Shown here in pieces: positions 43,701 to 52,300 of a stretch of DNA of 64,000 bases (its first letter is position 1; each line of letters starts with the position of its first letter). The position numbers and the translations under genes are program-made. The notes under the pieces are model-generated. The model had not been told where the DNA came from and did not search any database. It saw only the letters and a program-made list of their open reading frames with translations. The DNA is from Hoeflea sp. (GTDB taxonomy: Bacteria; Pseudomonadota; Alphaproteobacteria; Rhizobiales; Rhizobiaceae), in assembly GCF_030682515.1 (NCBI RefSeq), contig NZ_JAUXOD010000122.1, positions 62,001-126,000 on the forward strand. Direction: 5' to 3'.

Positions 43701-43733
43701 CATTTGACAATAGAGAATGACTTTTGTCAAATG
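43701..43733. promoter_or_regulatory. Inverted-repeat operator/promoter between the SorC gene and the aldolase fusion
   Basis: CATTTGACA (43701-43709) and TGTCAAATG (43725-43733), 9-bp arms 15 bp apart. Because of the symmetry TTGACA-N17-TCAAAT can be read as a -35/-10 pair on both strands, giving overlapping divergent promoters under one operator. Confidence 0.65.
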
Positions 43734-43757
43734 ATGCAAACACACATGGAGATCGTA

Positions 43758-45827
43758 ATGCGGCAAAACAGGTGGAATGACAAGGAAGCCCAGGCCCGGG
43801 TCGAGGCGGCCGGCACCAATCCCGCCGACCGGACCCTGGCGCTCAGGGTCTATTCGTCCCGCATCATCGGCGCCGATCCCGATCTCGTCATGCATGGCGG
43901 CGGCAACACTTCGGTCAAGACCGAGAGGGAAGATCTTTTCGGCGTCCTGCAGCCGGTGCTGCATGTCAAGGGAAGCGGCTGGGATCTCGATACGCTCGAA
44001 GCCGCGGGCTTGCCCGGCGTGCGGCTCGATGCGCTTTTGGAGATGCGCCAGCTCGACGCCCTGTCCGACGAGGACATGGTCAACATGCAGCGCTCCAACC
44101 TGCTCGATTCCAGCGCCCCGAACCCGTCGGTCGAAACCCTGCTGCACGCCTTCCTGCCGCACACCTTTGTCGATCACACCCATGCCACCGCCTTCCTGGC
44201 GCTCGCCAACCTGCCCGAACCGGAAGCCGCGATCCGCGAGATCTTCGGGGATCGGCTGGCGGTGGTGCCATACATCATGCCCGGCTTTGCGCTGGCCAAG
44301 AAGGCGGCCGAAGTGTTTGACGCCCATCCCGACTGCGAGGGGATCATCCTTCTCAAGCACGGCCATTTCACCTTCGGCGCGACGGCGAAGGAAAGCTACG
44401 ACAAGGTGATCGCGCACACCAATCTGGTCGAGGACTGGCTTGCCGCGAAGAACGCCGGCCGCCGCTTTGCCGGCACCGTCAAGAGGAACCGCACGGCGTC
44501 AGCGCCGGAAGCTGCAGCCATCCTGCCGGTCCTGCGCGGCGCGATCGGCCGGCTGCGCGGCGACCATCATCGGGCCGCGCCCCTGCCGGTTGTGATGGAT
44601 ATGCGCGGCGGCGAGGTGATCGACGCCTTCCTCGGCCGTCCCGATCTCCAGGATCTCGCCCGGCGCGGCGTCGCCTCGCCCGACCACGTGATCCGCACCA
44701 AAGGCCGCATGCTGGTTCTGGGCAAGGATGACCTGGCCCAGGGTCGCGCCGGCATCGAAGCCAGGGTGGAGGAGTATGCCGAAGCCTATCGCGCGATGTT
44801 CAAGGCGCAGTTTGATCGGGTCGGCGGCGGCAAGGTGATGCTGGAACCGCACCCCTGCGTCGCCTGGATCGAGGGTCTGGGCATCGTCGGAATCGGCAAG
44901 GATGCCTCGGCCGCGTCCGCCGCCGCCGACATCGCCGAGCAGACGGTCGAGGTGATGACCTTGGGGGAAGCCGCGGGCGGCTTCCGTCCGATCGGCCCGG
45001 ACGACCTGTTCGACATGGAATACTGGTCGCTCGAACAGGCGAAGCTCTCCAAGGCCGCGGCCAAGCCCTTTGCCGGGCAGGTGGTCGCCGTCACCGGCGG
45101 CGCCGGCGCCATAGGCCTTGCCACCGCAAAAGCCTTCGCGCGGGAGGGCGCCGCGGTGGCGCTGATCGATTTCAACCCCGAGGCCTGCAAGGCCGCTGCG
45201 GCCTCGATCGGCCCCAACTGCCTCGCGGTCGTGGCTGACCTGACCGCATCCGGCGCCGCCGACAAGGCCGTGGGAGAGATTGTCGCGCGTTTCGGCGGCC
45301 TCGACGTGCTCGTCTCCAACGCCGGCGCCGCCGTTCAGGGCATGCTTCTCGATCTCGACGAGGCGACGCTGCGCGCAAGTTTCGAACTCAACTTCTTCTC
45401 CCACCTCGCCATGGCCAAGGCCGCGGCCAAGGTATTCTCCGCCCAGGACCATGGCGGGCAGATGCTGTTCAACGTCTCCAAGCAGGCGGTCAACCCTGGC
45501 AAGGGTTTTGGCGCCTACGGGCTGCCCAAGGCGGCCACCTTCTTCCTGGTCCGGCAACTGGCGCTCGAGCTCGGCGGGTCGGGCATCAGGGTCAACGGCG
45601 TCAATGCCGACCGCATCCGCTCCGGCCTGCTGACGGATGATTTCATCCAATCCCGCGCCGAGGCGAGGGGGGTATCCGCCTCCGACTACATGGCCGGCAA
45701 CCTGCTCAAACGCGAGGTCGAGGCCACCCATGTCGCCGACGCCTTCCTGGCGCTGGCGCGATCCGAGCGGACCACCGCCCACGTCATCACCGTCGACGGC
45801 GGCAACATAGAGGCGGCCTTGCGCTAG
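43758..45827 (+). CDS. Bifunctional class II aldolase / short-chain dehydrogenase (RhaD-like fusion)
   Basis: 689 residues from ATG 43758 (MRQNRWNDKEAQARVE), with GGAG seven bases upstream. N-terminal class II aldolase domain (about 1-270): GGGNTSVK, VDHTHATAF with metal His-x-His and ILLKHGHFTFG with the third His. C-terminal SDR (about 432-689): TGGAGAIG, SNAGAA, NVSKQAV and YGLPK for the Ser-Tyr-Lys set. The family cleaves rhamnulose-1-phosphate to DHAP and lactaldehyde and oxidises the aldehyde. Here the partner isomerase makes a 5-modified ribulose-1-phosphate, so cleavage to DHAP plus methylthioacetaldehyde or acetaldehyde is a reasonable prediction. Confidence 0.88.
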   Translation: MRQNRWNDKEAQARVEAAGTNPADRTLALRVYSSRIIGADPDLVMHGGGNTSVKTEREDLFGVLQPVLHVKGSGWDLDTLEAAGLPGVRLDALLEMRQLDALSDEDMVNMQRSNLLDSSAPNPSVETLLHAFLPHTFVDHTHATAFLALANLPEPEAAIREIFGDRLAVVPYIMPGFALAKKAAEVFDAHPDCEGIILLKHGHFTFGATAKESYDKVIAHTNLVEDWLAAKNAGRRFAGTVKRNRTASAPEAAAILPVLRGAIGRLRGDHHRAAPLPVVMDMRGGEVIDAFLGRPDLQDLARRGVASPDHVIRTKGRMLVLGKDDLAQGRAGIEARVEEYAEAYRAMFKAQFDRVGGGKVMLEPHPCVAWIEGLGIVGIGKDASAASAAADIAEQTVEVMTLGEAAGGFRPIGPDDLFDMEYWSLEQAKLSKAAAKPFAGQVVAVTGGAGAIGLATAKAFAREGAAVALIDFNPEACKAAAASIGPNCLAVVADLTASGAADKAVGEIVARFGGLDVLVSNAGAAVQGMLLDLDEATLRASFELNFFSHLAMAKAAAKVFSAQDHGGQMLFNVSKQAVNPGKGFGAYGLPKAATFFLVRQLALELGGSGIRVNGVNADRIRSGLLTDDFIQSRAEARGVSASDYMAGNLLKREVEATHVADAFLALARSERTTAHVITVDGGNIEAALR

Positions 45828-45843
45828 GAGCTCGATTCCAGAG

Positions 45844-45882
45844 CATCCTGCGTCGGGCGTCTCCGCCTGAACGCAGGATGCG
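45844..45882 (+). terminator. Hairpin downstream of the aldolase fusion gene
   Basis: GCATCCTGCGT and ACGCAGGATGC, 11-bp perfect arms with a 17-base spacer, 16 bp after the stop. No T-run. The rest of the gap to 46151 holds no gene I can support; a 174-codon open frame there has no family features. Confidence 0.5.
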
Positions 45883-46151
45883 CGAGGCTCGATCCCGTTC
45901 CTTGCCGGCCGCGCTCGGACAGAGCCAGAATTCTCGCCTGATGGCCGTTACGAAATTGGTAGGGGTTGCCGGAGCCGGCCGCGAACGCCGCCTGAGCGAC
46001 GCTCTCGCCCTGCCGGTCAAGCATGTGTCGCCCAGGAATCATGGTGCGGCTGCGCAGGAAATCTGGAGTCTCTGTCTGGCCGGCCGTCGACGCGGGTTGT
46101 CCGATGTCACAACCGAGTACATTCAGCGCATCTGGTGGGGCTTTTGCTATT

Positions 46152-47174
46152 CTAGACGGATTGCCGTTCAACGATCGGGCACTCGACCTTCAACTGGTCG
46201 TGGCTGCTCTTCAATCCGCCTGCAATATCGTGGATCATTTCCACGGCCATCGCACCCATCTGGAACAAGGGAAGATGCAGGGTTGTCAGCGGAGGCCGGA
46301 GGAACTGGGCGATGTCGCGATTGTCAAAGCCGATCACCGATACATCTCCGGGAATGGATTTTCCGCGTTCCTTCAAAGCCTCGATACATCCCAGCGCCAT
46401 AAGGTCGTTGGCGCAGAAAATGGCGTCCGGCGGATTGGCGAGATCCATCAGCGCATGGGTTTCCGTGTAGCCCGAAGACGGTTCCCAGTTTCCGTATCGC
46501 ACCAGGTCCGCATCGAAGGTGAAGTCATTGCTCGCCAACGCCTGCTTGTAGCCGCGCAACCGGTCGCGCGGGTTATCGAGGCCGTCCTGGCCATTGATCA
46601 GCCCGATCCTGCGGCGGCCGGCCTGGATCAGCCGTTCCGTCGCCGCGCGGCCGCCGGCAACATCCCCTGGAAGAATTGACGGCAGGCGCCGGCTCTGGTC
46701 GTAGCAATTCACCAGCACTGACGGCATCTTGAAAAGAGCGGCGGGTGGATCGATCTTGCGGGTCAGGATGGTGCCAAAGATATATCCGAGCAGGGGTTGC
46801 CGCTGGCACAGGGAAAACACGTCCTCGTTCGGATCCTCGCCGGCCCGAAAAATGCCGAGAGTGACGATCACGCCCAGTTCCAGCGCTTTCTCACGCGCGC
46901 CTTCGAACGCCAGCGCCATCCAGGGGTCGGTCGTCAGTTCGTCTGTGAGGAAGGCAATCACGCTGCTTTCAGACGGATCGGTGGCTATCGACCGGTTGGG
47001 GAGCCGATAGCCAAGCTCATTGACCGCATCCATCACTTTCTTGCGTGTTGCCTCGCTGAACCGCGCTCCCGAACTTCCGTTGAGGATCAGGGATACCGTT
47101 GCCTGTGACACGCCCGCCCGCGCGGCAACATCCATCATTGTAGGTTTCAAGGCATTCTCCGTGATGCGTGCCAT
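46152..47174 (-). CDS. LacI-family transcriptional regulator
   Basis: 340 residues. N-terminal LacI helix-turn-helix TMMDVAARAGVSQATVSLILNGSSGARFSEATRKKV, hinge, then a periplasmic-binding-protein-like core (VIAFLTDELTTDPWMALAFEGARE, RLIQAGRRRIGLINGQDG, DAIFCANDLMALGCIEAL). Same strand as, and just downstream of, the permease at 47198; probably represses both flanking transporter operons in the absence of their sugar. Confidence 0.9.
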   Translation of the reverse strand: MARITENALKPTMMDVAARAGVSQATVSLILNGSSGARFSEATRKKVMDAVNELGYRLPNRSIATDPSESSVIAFLTDELTTDPWMALAFEGAREKALELGVIVTLGIFRAGEDPNEDVFSLCQRQPLLGYIFGTILTRKIDPPAALFKMPSVLVNCYDQSRRLPSILPGDVAGGRAATERLIQAGRRRIGLINGQDGLDNPRDRLRGYKQALASNDFTFDADLVRYGNWEPSSGYTETHALMDLANPPDAIFCANDLMALGCIEALKERGKSIPGDVSVIGFDNRDIAQFLRPPLTTLHLPLFQMGAMAVEMIHDIAGGLKSSHDQLKVECPIVERQSV

Positions 47175-47197
47175 GGCGACCGCAGATTCGCTTCAAC

Positions 47198-48193
47198 CTA
47201 TGTTCGGAAGTTCCGGAATCGGTCGAATGCCACGGCAACGATGATGAAGGTACCTATGAACATTCCCTGCCAGAAAGTCGAGATGCCGAGCAGGATGAGG
47301 GAGTTGCGAATGACCTCTATCAACAGGGCGCCGACAACGGCTCCAAGCGCCGTCCCCTCGCCGCCGGCCAGATTGGCGCCGCCGATGACGGCTGCGGCGA
47401 TGACGGTGAGTTCCATCGCCTGGCCGAGATTGGTGGTGACGCTGCCGAGCCAGCCTGCCATCAGAATGCCCGCCAGGCCTGCCGTGAAGGCCGAAAACAT
47501 GTAGATGCTGACCTTGAGCCGCTTGACCGGAATGCCGGTCAGCACCGCCGCGGTCTCGTTGCTGCCGATGGCGAACAGATGCTGCCCCCAGCGGCTCCAT
47601 TTGAACGCCAGCGACATGACGATGGTGAGCGCCGTGAGAACAAAAAGCGGATGAGGCAGGCCGAAGGTGGAGCCGCCGCCGACCCAGAGCAGGATGTCGT
47701 GGTCGGGGCCGAACTGCCAGATCATCTTGTTGTCCGACAGCACCATGGCGAGCGAGCGCGCCGCCGAGAGGGTCCCCAGCGTCACCACGAAGGCCGGCAT
47801 CCCCGCATAGGCGATGAGAACGCCGTTGAGAAGTCCGACCAGGAGTGCCGCGCCCAGCGCGAGGACGGCGGCGAACCAGAACGGCAGCCCGCTGGCCATG
47901 GCGACGGAAATCACCATGGCGCTGAGCACGACGGAGGAACCGACGGAAAGATCGATGCCGCCCGAGGCGATCACCGCCGTCATGCCGATGGCGATGATGG
48001 CGACGAAGGCGAAATTGCGGGCGACGTTGAACAGGTTGCGTTCGCTGGCGAAGGCATCGGTCATGAAGGTGAGCGCGAGGCAGGCCAGCACGGCTGCGGT
48101 GAAGACCCAGAAGACCTGAAGCCCCATGATGCGCGAAAGCAGGCTCTTGTGCTGGCTCTTGCCGATGATGTCATCGAGTGTCGTCATTGTCAT
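47198..48193 (-). CDS. Sugar ABC transporter permease, Frc/RbsC-like
   Basis: 331 residues, about ten hydrophobic segments with AVIASGGIDLSVGSSVVLSAMV as family loop and GSNETAAVLTGIPVKRLKV. Six bp after a single-domain ATPase gene; together they resemble the FrcC-FrcA arrangement. The cognate binding protein is likely the one at 50121. Confidence 0.87.
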   Translation of the reverse strand: MTMTTLDDIIGKSQHKSLLSRIMGLQVFWVFTAAVLACLALTFMTDAFASERNLFNVARNFAFVAIIAIGMTAVIASGGIDLSVGSSVVLSAMVISVAMASGLPFWFAAVLALGAALLVGLLNGVLIAYAGMPAFVVTLGTLSAARSLAMVLSDNKMIWQFGPDHDILLWVGGGSTFGLPHPLFVLTALTIVMSLAFKWSRWGQHLFAIGSNETAAVLTGIPVKRLKVSIYMFSAFTAGLAGILMAGWLGSVTTNLGQAMELTVIAAAVIGGANLAGGEGTALGAVVGALLIEVIRNSLILLGISTFWQGMFIGTFIIVAVAFDRFRNFRT

Positions 48194-48199
48194 ATCCTT

Positions 48200-48940
48200 T
48201 CAGGCGGTCTCGATGGCGCCGGTGATGAGGCCGGTCACTTCCTCGGGAGAGGAATGGGCGGCTGCCTTGCTGCTGACCAGTTCGCCGCGGCGCAGGACGG
48301 CGATCCTGTCCGACACGCTGAAGACATCCGGCATCCGGTGGCTGATGAGGATGACGCTGATGCCGCGGTCCCTGAGCCTGCGGATCAGATCGAGCACCTC
48401 GGCGACCTGGCGCACGGAAATGGCTGCGGTGGGTTCATCCATCATCACGATCTTGGGTTCGGACAGCAGCGTGCGGGCGATGGCCACCGCCTGGCGCTGG
48501 CCTCCGGACATCTTCCGCACCTGGTCGCGGGGCCGGGTTTCCGACTTGAGCTGCTTGAACAGTTCCGCGGAGACCGTGTTCATCTGCCTGTAGTCGATAA
48601 ATTTGAACGGACCGAAGCGGCGCATCGGTTCCCGTCCGAGAAACACGTTTGACGCCGCCGACAGATTGTCCGCGAGCGCCAGATCCTGGTAGACCATCGC
48701 GATGCCCGCGCGCTGGGCATCGATCGGCTTGTGGAAATCCGTCTCTTCCCCGTCGATTCTGATGATGCCGGCCGATGGCCGGAAGTTGCCGGCAATGATC
48801 TTGACCAGGGTGGATTTGCCCGCCCCGTTGTCGCCCATCAGGCCGAGGACTTCCCCCGGTTCGATGGACAGCGACACGCCGGACAGCGCCTGAATCGCCC
48901 CGAAATTCTTCGATAATGCAGTAATTACAAGCCGCGACAT
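48200..48940 (-). CDS. Single-domain sugar ABC transporter ATPase (FrcA-like)
   Basis: 246 residues from ATG 48940 with GAGGAGGA upstream. GDNGAGKST, MVYQDLALADNLSAASNVFLG, MSGGQRQAVAIARTL, IVMMDEPTAAISV, ISHRMPDVF. Only one nucleotide-binding domain, unlike RbsA; matches the FrcA subtype. Divergent from the epimerase gene. Confidence 0.88.
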   Translation of the reverse strand: MSRLVITALSKNFGAIQALSGVSLSIEPGEVLGLMGDNGAGKSTLVKIIAGNFRPSAGIIRIDGEETDFHKPIDAQRAGIAMVYQDLALADNLSAASNVFLGREPMRRFGPFKFIDYRQMNTVSAELFKQLKSETRPRDQVRKMSGGQRQAVAIARTLLSEPKIVMMDEPTAAISVRQVAEVLDLIRRLRDRGISVILISHRMPDVFSVSDRIAVLRRGELVSSKAAAHSSPEEVTGLITGAIETA

Positions 48941-49044
48941 CGTTCCTCCTCGTCGGGTTCGCCCTATGGGTGTGCCGCCCGCGAGCCGCTTCCCACACTC
49001 CTCCTCAGCGCAATCTAGCACATATTATGACTAATAGCTTGACT

Positions 49045-49055
49045 TAATATTATTA
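49045..49055. promoter_or_regulatory. Operator-like word TAATATTATTA in the divergent promoter
   Basis: The 158-bp gap between ATPase (48940) and epimerase (49099) is very AT-rich around this word. The same 11-mer, inverted, occurs at 51183-51193 before the second binding-protein gene. It may be the site of the LacI regulator at 46152. Confidence 0.45.
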
Positions 49056-49098
49056 GTAAACAATGCTTATGCAAGTTTCGCTGGATAGGGAGGAATGG

Positions 49099-50079
49099 AT
49101 GAGGCTGCTGGTGACGGGCGCTGCGGGGAAGGTGGGGCAGGTGTTCATTCCTGCGTTCCTTGCCGATTGCCGTTTTGCCGGCTGGGAGGTCGTCGCGCTG
49201 TGCCACAACAGGTTCATCGAGCCTCGCGAACGCGTATCGATCGTGTCCGGGTCGATCTCCGATGAAGCCGTTGTCGCCCGAGCGATGGAGGGTGTGACGC
49301 ATGTGGTGCATCTGGCCGCGGTCAAGGAATCCCCCGATCTGGTCTTCGACGTTGCCCTGAAGGGACTTTTCCATCTGCTCGAGGCATTCCGCGCATCTGC
49401 GGAGGCGCGCCAGTTCATTCTCCTGAGCGGCGACTGCGTGGTTGGCCACATCTTTCAGCCCTACGACCAGCCGATCACGGAGGCGTCCGTGCGCAAGGCC
49501 TATCCGGGCTGCTATGCGCTGACCAAGGTGCTCGAGGAGACGATGCTGGAGCAATATGGCATCCAGTATGGCGTCAACTGGTCGACGTTGCGCGCACCGT
49601 GGATCATGGAAAAGGATGATTTCCGCTTCGCGCTCGATTTCGGCGACGCCCAGTTTGGCGGACCGTCCTGGACGGAGATTGTCGATGAGGCAGCGCTGCA
49701 GCGATACCGAAACGGTCGCTACGTGCCGGTGTTGCGGGATGCAGGCGGCGGCTATCTGAAGCGGAACTTCGTCCATGTCGACGATCTGGTCTCGGCCATC
49801 CTCGCGACCATCGGCAATCCGCGCGCAAACGGTCAGCTGTTCAACATATCGATGGATCAGCCGGTCGATTACGGCGCTGTCGGCGCGATGCTCAAGGCCA
49901 GCAATGACCTCGAGCCGATCGAGATCCACACCCCGTTTCACAGCAATTGGCTCGACAATTCGAAGGCGCGGATGGTGCTTGGGTGGGCGCCGGAGGTGGG
50001 GCTGGAACAGCTTGCAGAGCGCGCATGGCGCTACGAACGCGAGGAGAACGACCCGCGCGTGGTTTGGTATCCCGGTTAA
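49099..50079 (+). CDS. NAD-dependent epimerase/dehydratase family protein (extended SDR)
   Basis: 326 residues from ATG 49099, four bases after AGGGAGGA; an in-frame ATG at 49063 is less well placed. Rossmann motif VTGAAGKVGQVF, THVVHLAAVKE, SGDCVVGH, YALTK as YxxxK, and NFVHVDDLVSAI. Acts on a nucleotide sugar, free sugar or sugar lactone in similar proteins; substrate unknown. First gene of the operon with two binding proteins, so probably modifies the imported sugar. Confidence 0.82.
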   Translation: MRLLVTGAAGKVGQVFIPAFLADCRFAGWEVVALCHNRFIEPRERVSIVSGSISDEAVVARAMEGVTHVVHLAAVKESPDLVFDVALKGLFHLLEAFRASAEARQFILLSGDCVVGHIFQPYDQPITEASVRKAYPGCYALTKVLEETMLEQYGIQYGVNWSTLRAPWIMEKDDFRFALDFGDAQFGGPSWTEIVDEAALQRYRNGRYVPVLRDAGGGYLKRNFVHVDDLVSAILATIGNPRANGQLFNISMDQPVDYGAVGAMLKASNDLEPIEIHTPFHSNWLDNSKARMVLGWAPEVGLEQLAERAWRYEREENDPRVVWYPG

Positions 50080-50120
50080 GGCAGGAGGCCTCGCCGGTTT
50101 TAAGTGGAGGAGAGAGCATT

Positions 50121-51113
50121 ATGAAAACGACATTATTGGCCGTGACGGCCCTATCCGTGATGATGCTGGCGGCCGGATCGGCCGCTGCGCAGGAAAAGAA
50201 GACTCTGGCGATCGTCGTCAAGGGACTGGACAACCCCTTCTTCGAGCAGATCAATCTGGGCTGCCAGAAGTGGATGTCCGAGAATGCGGACAGTGAATAT
50301 GAGTGTCTCTATACCGGTCCCGCATCCTCGGCTGACGAGGCCGGCGCAGTGCAGATCGTCGATGACCTGCTGACCCGCGGCGTCGCCGCCATCGCCATCT
50401 CGCCCTCGAATGCGCCGGCCATGGCGAACCGGCTCCGTGCCATTGCGCCGACTGTTCCGGTGATGACGGTGGATGCCGATCTCCTCGAGGCCGACCGCGA
50501 TCTGCGCACGACCTATCTGGGGACCGACAACTACCTGATGGGCGTGAAAATGGCGGAAGAGGCCAGCGCGCTGAAGTCCGAAGGCGGCACGGTCTGCCTG
50601 CAGCTCGGCAATGTCGCCGCCGACAACATCAACGCCCGCGCCCAGGGGTTCCGGGACACCGCGGGCGGCGAGAAGGGCCTCGACCGCCTGACCGGCCAGG
50701 GCGGCTGGACGGAGATCGAGGGATGCCCGGTCTTCACCAACGACCAGGCCGATCTCGCCAATCAGCAGATGTCGGACGTGTTCACTGCAAATCCGGATCT
50801 CGATGCCTTCATCCTGATCGGCGGCTGGGCCCAGTTCGCGCCGCAGGCCTATGCTCAGGTCACCGACCAGGTGATGGACAAGCTCAAGAGCAAGGAGCTG
50901 ATCATCATCGCCGGCGACACCCTGCCGCCGCAGACCCAGGCCTTCCGCGATGGCCGCAGCCATTCCCAGGTCGGCCAGCGTCCCTTCGAGATGGGTTACA
51001 AGGCGCCGGATGTGATGATCCAGCTAATCAACGGCGAGACCGTGGAAGATCCGCTGTTCACCGGCCTTGATGTCTGCAACCTCGAAGATCCCGGCTTCTG
51101 CGCGGACAACTAG
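50121..51113 (+). CDS. Periplasmic sugar-binding protein (first of two)
   Basis: 330 residues from ATG 50121 with GGAGGAGAG. Signal peptide MKTTLLAVTALSVMMLAAGSAAAQ. Features: LAIVVKGLDNPFFEQINLGCQKW, DDLLTRGVAAIAISPSNA, VMTVDADLLEADR, LIIIAGDTLPPQ. FrcB-like. Probably serves the FrcCA-like proteins on the other strand (47198-48940). Confidence 0.87.
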   Translation: MKTTLLAVTALSVMMLAAGSAAAQEKKTLAIVVKGLDNPFFEQINLGCQKWMSENADSEYECLYTGPASSADEAGAVQIVDDLLTRGVAAIAISPSNAPAMANRLRAIAPTVPVMTVDADLLEADRDLRTTYLGTDNYLMGVKMAEEASALKSEGGTVCLQLGNVAADNINARAQGFRDTAGGEKGLDRLTGQGGWTEIEGCPVFTNDQADLANQQMSDVFTANPDLDAFILIGGWAQFAPQAYAQVTDQVMDKLKSKELIIIAGDTLPPQTQAFRDGRSHSQVGQRPFEMGYKAPDVMIQLINGETVEDPLFTGLDVCNLEDPGFCADN

Positions 51114-51171
51114 GTCTCCCGAGGGCGATGGGGTTGGCTCGAAAAAGCCGCCCCGTCGTTTCCTCTGAACA

Positions 51172-51204
51172 CCGCACATTATTAATAATATTAGCAATGT
51201 GCGG
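51172..51204. promoter_or_regulatory. Inverted repeat before the second binding-protein gene
   Basis: CCGCACATT (51172-51180) and AATGTGCGG (51196-51204) flank a 15-bp AT core that contains the palindrome ATTATTAATAAT and the word shared with 49045-49055. Candidate operator, 57 bp before the start at 51262. Confidence 0.5.
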
Positions 51205-51261
51205 CCACCCAAACGCATGTCAATCGCGGCCTTGGAGGAAAAGGCTGCAGGGAGGAAGAAA

Positions 51262-52209
51262 ATGTACAATCTCAAGTCGATACTTCTCACCGCGGGCATG
51301 GTGCTGGCGGCAAGCGCTGCCGCAGCACAGGAAAAGCCGGCGCTCGCCTTCGTGGTCAACGCCGCGTCCGATTTCTGGAAACTGTCGGAAGCCGGCGTCA
51401 AGGCGGCCCAGGCCGAGCTTCCAGGCTATGAGCTGCAGTTCCGCTACCCCGCCCAGGGCACGGCCGCGTTGCAGAACGCGCTGATGGACGACCTGGTGGC
51501 CGCGGGCACCGATGCGATCATGATCTCGTCGGCCGATCCGAAGAACTCGATCGACGCGTTCAACCGGATCGCCGCCCAGGTGCCGCTGTTTACCACCGAC
51601 AGCGACGCCCCCAGCAGCAACCGCATCGCCTATCTCGGCTCGTCCAACACCGCGGCCGGCGTTCAGGCGGGCGAGATCGCGGTGGAAGCGATGCCCGATG
51701 GCGGCAAGTGCATGGGCTTTGTCGGCTTCCTTGGAGCCGACAACGCCGTCGAGCGCATCGACGGTTTCCGTCAGGCCGTCGAAGGCAAGGGCATAGAACT
51801 GGTAGACGTGCGCGGGGACGATGTGGATTTCGCCCGGGCGCGGTCCAACGTCGACGACGTGCTGGCCGCCAATCCGGACATCACCTGCATGGTCGGGTTC
51901 TACTCCTACAACCCGCCCAAGATCTACGAGGCCCTGCAGGCCGCGGGCAAGCTGGGCGAGATCACCGTCATCGCCTTTGACGAGGATCCGATCACCCTGG
52001 GCGCCGTTCGCGAAGGCAGCTTCGCCGGCACCGTGGTGCAGGATCCCTATCAGTGGGGCTATCAGGGCATGAAGCTGATGGCGGCCTACCTGGAAGGCGA
52101 CAAGTCGCAGATCCCGGCCGACGGTCTGATCATCGTGCCCACCAAGAAGATCAGCAAGGACAATGTCGATGCGTTCGAGGCGGAGCTGAAAGCCCGCGTC
52201 GGGGGATAG
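51262..52209 (+). CDS. Periplasmic sugar-binding protein (second of two)
   Basis: 315 residues from ATG 51262 (GGAGGAAG upstream). Signal peptide MYNLKSILLTAGMVLAASAAAAQ. Ribose-type: LAFVVNAASDFWKLSEAGVKAA, AGTDAIMISSADPKNS, PLFTTDSDAPSSNRIAYLG. Distinct from the protein at 50121 (little similarity beyond the fold), and followed by its own two-domain ATPase and permease. Confidence 0.88.
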   Translation: MYNLKSILLTAGMVLAASAAAAQEKPALAFVVNAASDFWKLSEAGVKAAQAELPGYELQFRYPAQGTAALQNALMDDLVAAGTDAIMISSADPKNSIDAFNRIAAQVPLFTTDSDAPSSNRIAYLGSSNTAAGVQAGEIAVEAMPDGGKCMGFVGFLGADNAVERIDGFRQAVEGKGIELVDVRGDDVDFARARSNVDDVLAANPDITCMVGFYSYNPPKIYEALQAAGKLGEITVIAFDEDPITLGAVREGSFAGTVVQDPYQWGYQGMKLMAAYLEGDKSQIPADGLIIVPTKKISKDNVDAFEAELKARVGG

Positions 52210-52237
52210 GGCGAGTCATCCTCTCGCTTTGTCCAAG

Positions 52238-52268
52238 GGCTGCACGGGCTCAAAGGGTCCGTGCAGCC
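52238..52268 (+). other. Intercistronic hairpin after the second binding-protein gene
   Basis: GGCTGCACGG and CCGTGCAGCC, perfect 10-bp stem with an 11-base loop in the 91-bp gap before the ATPase gene. Likely an mRNA stabiliser or partial attenuator; no T-run. Confidence 0.55.
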
Positions 52269-52300
52269 TTCCCCTGCGACCGTCTGAGACGGGGAAATCC

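Noticed and set aside
45878-46402. A 174-codon plus-strand open frame after the aldolase fusion gene
   Set aside because: Overlaps the 3' end of the LacI gene in antisense, has no ribosome site and no family resemblance.
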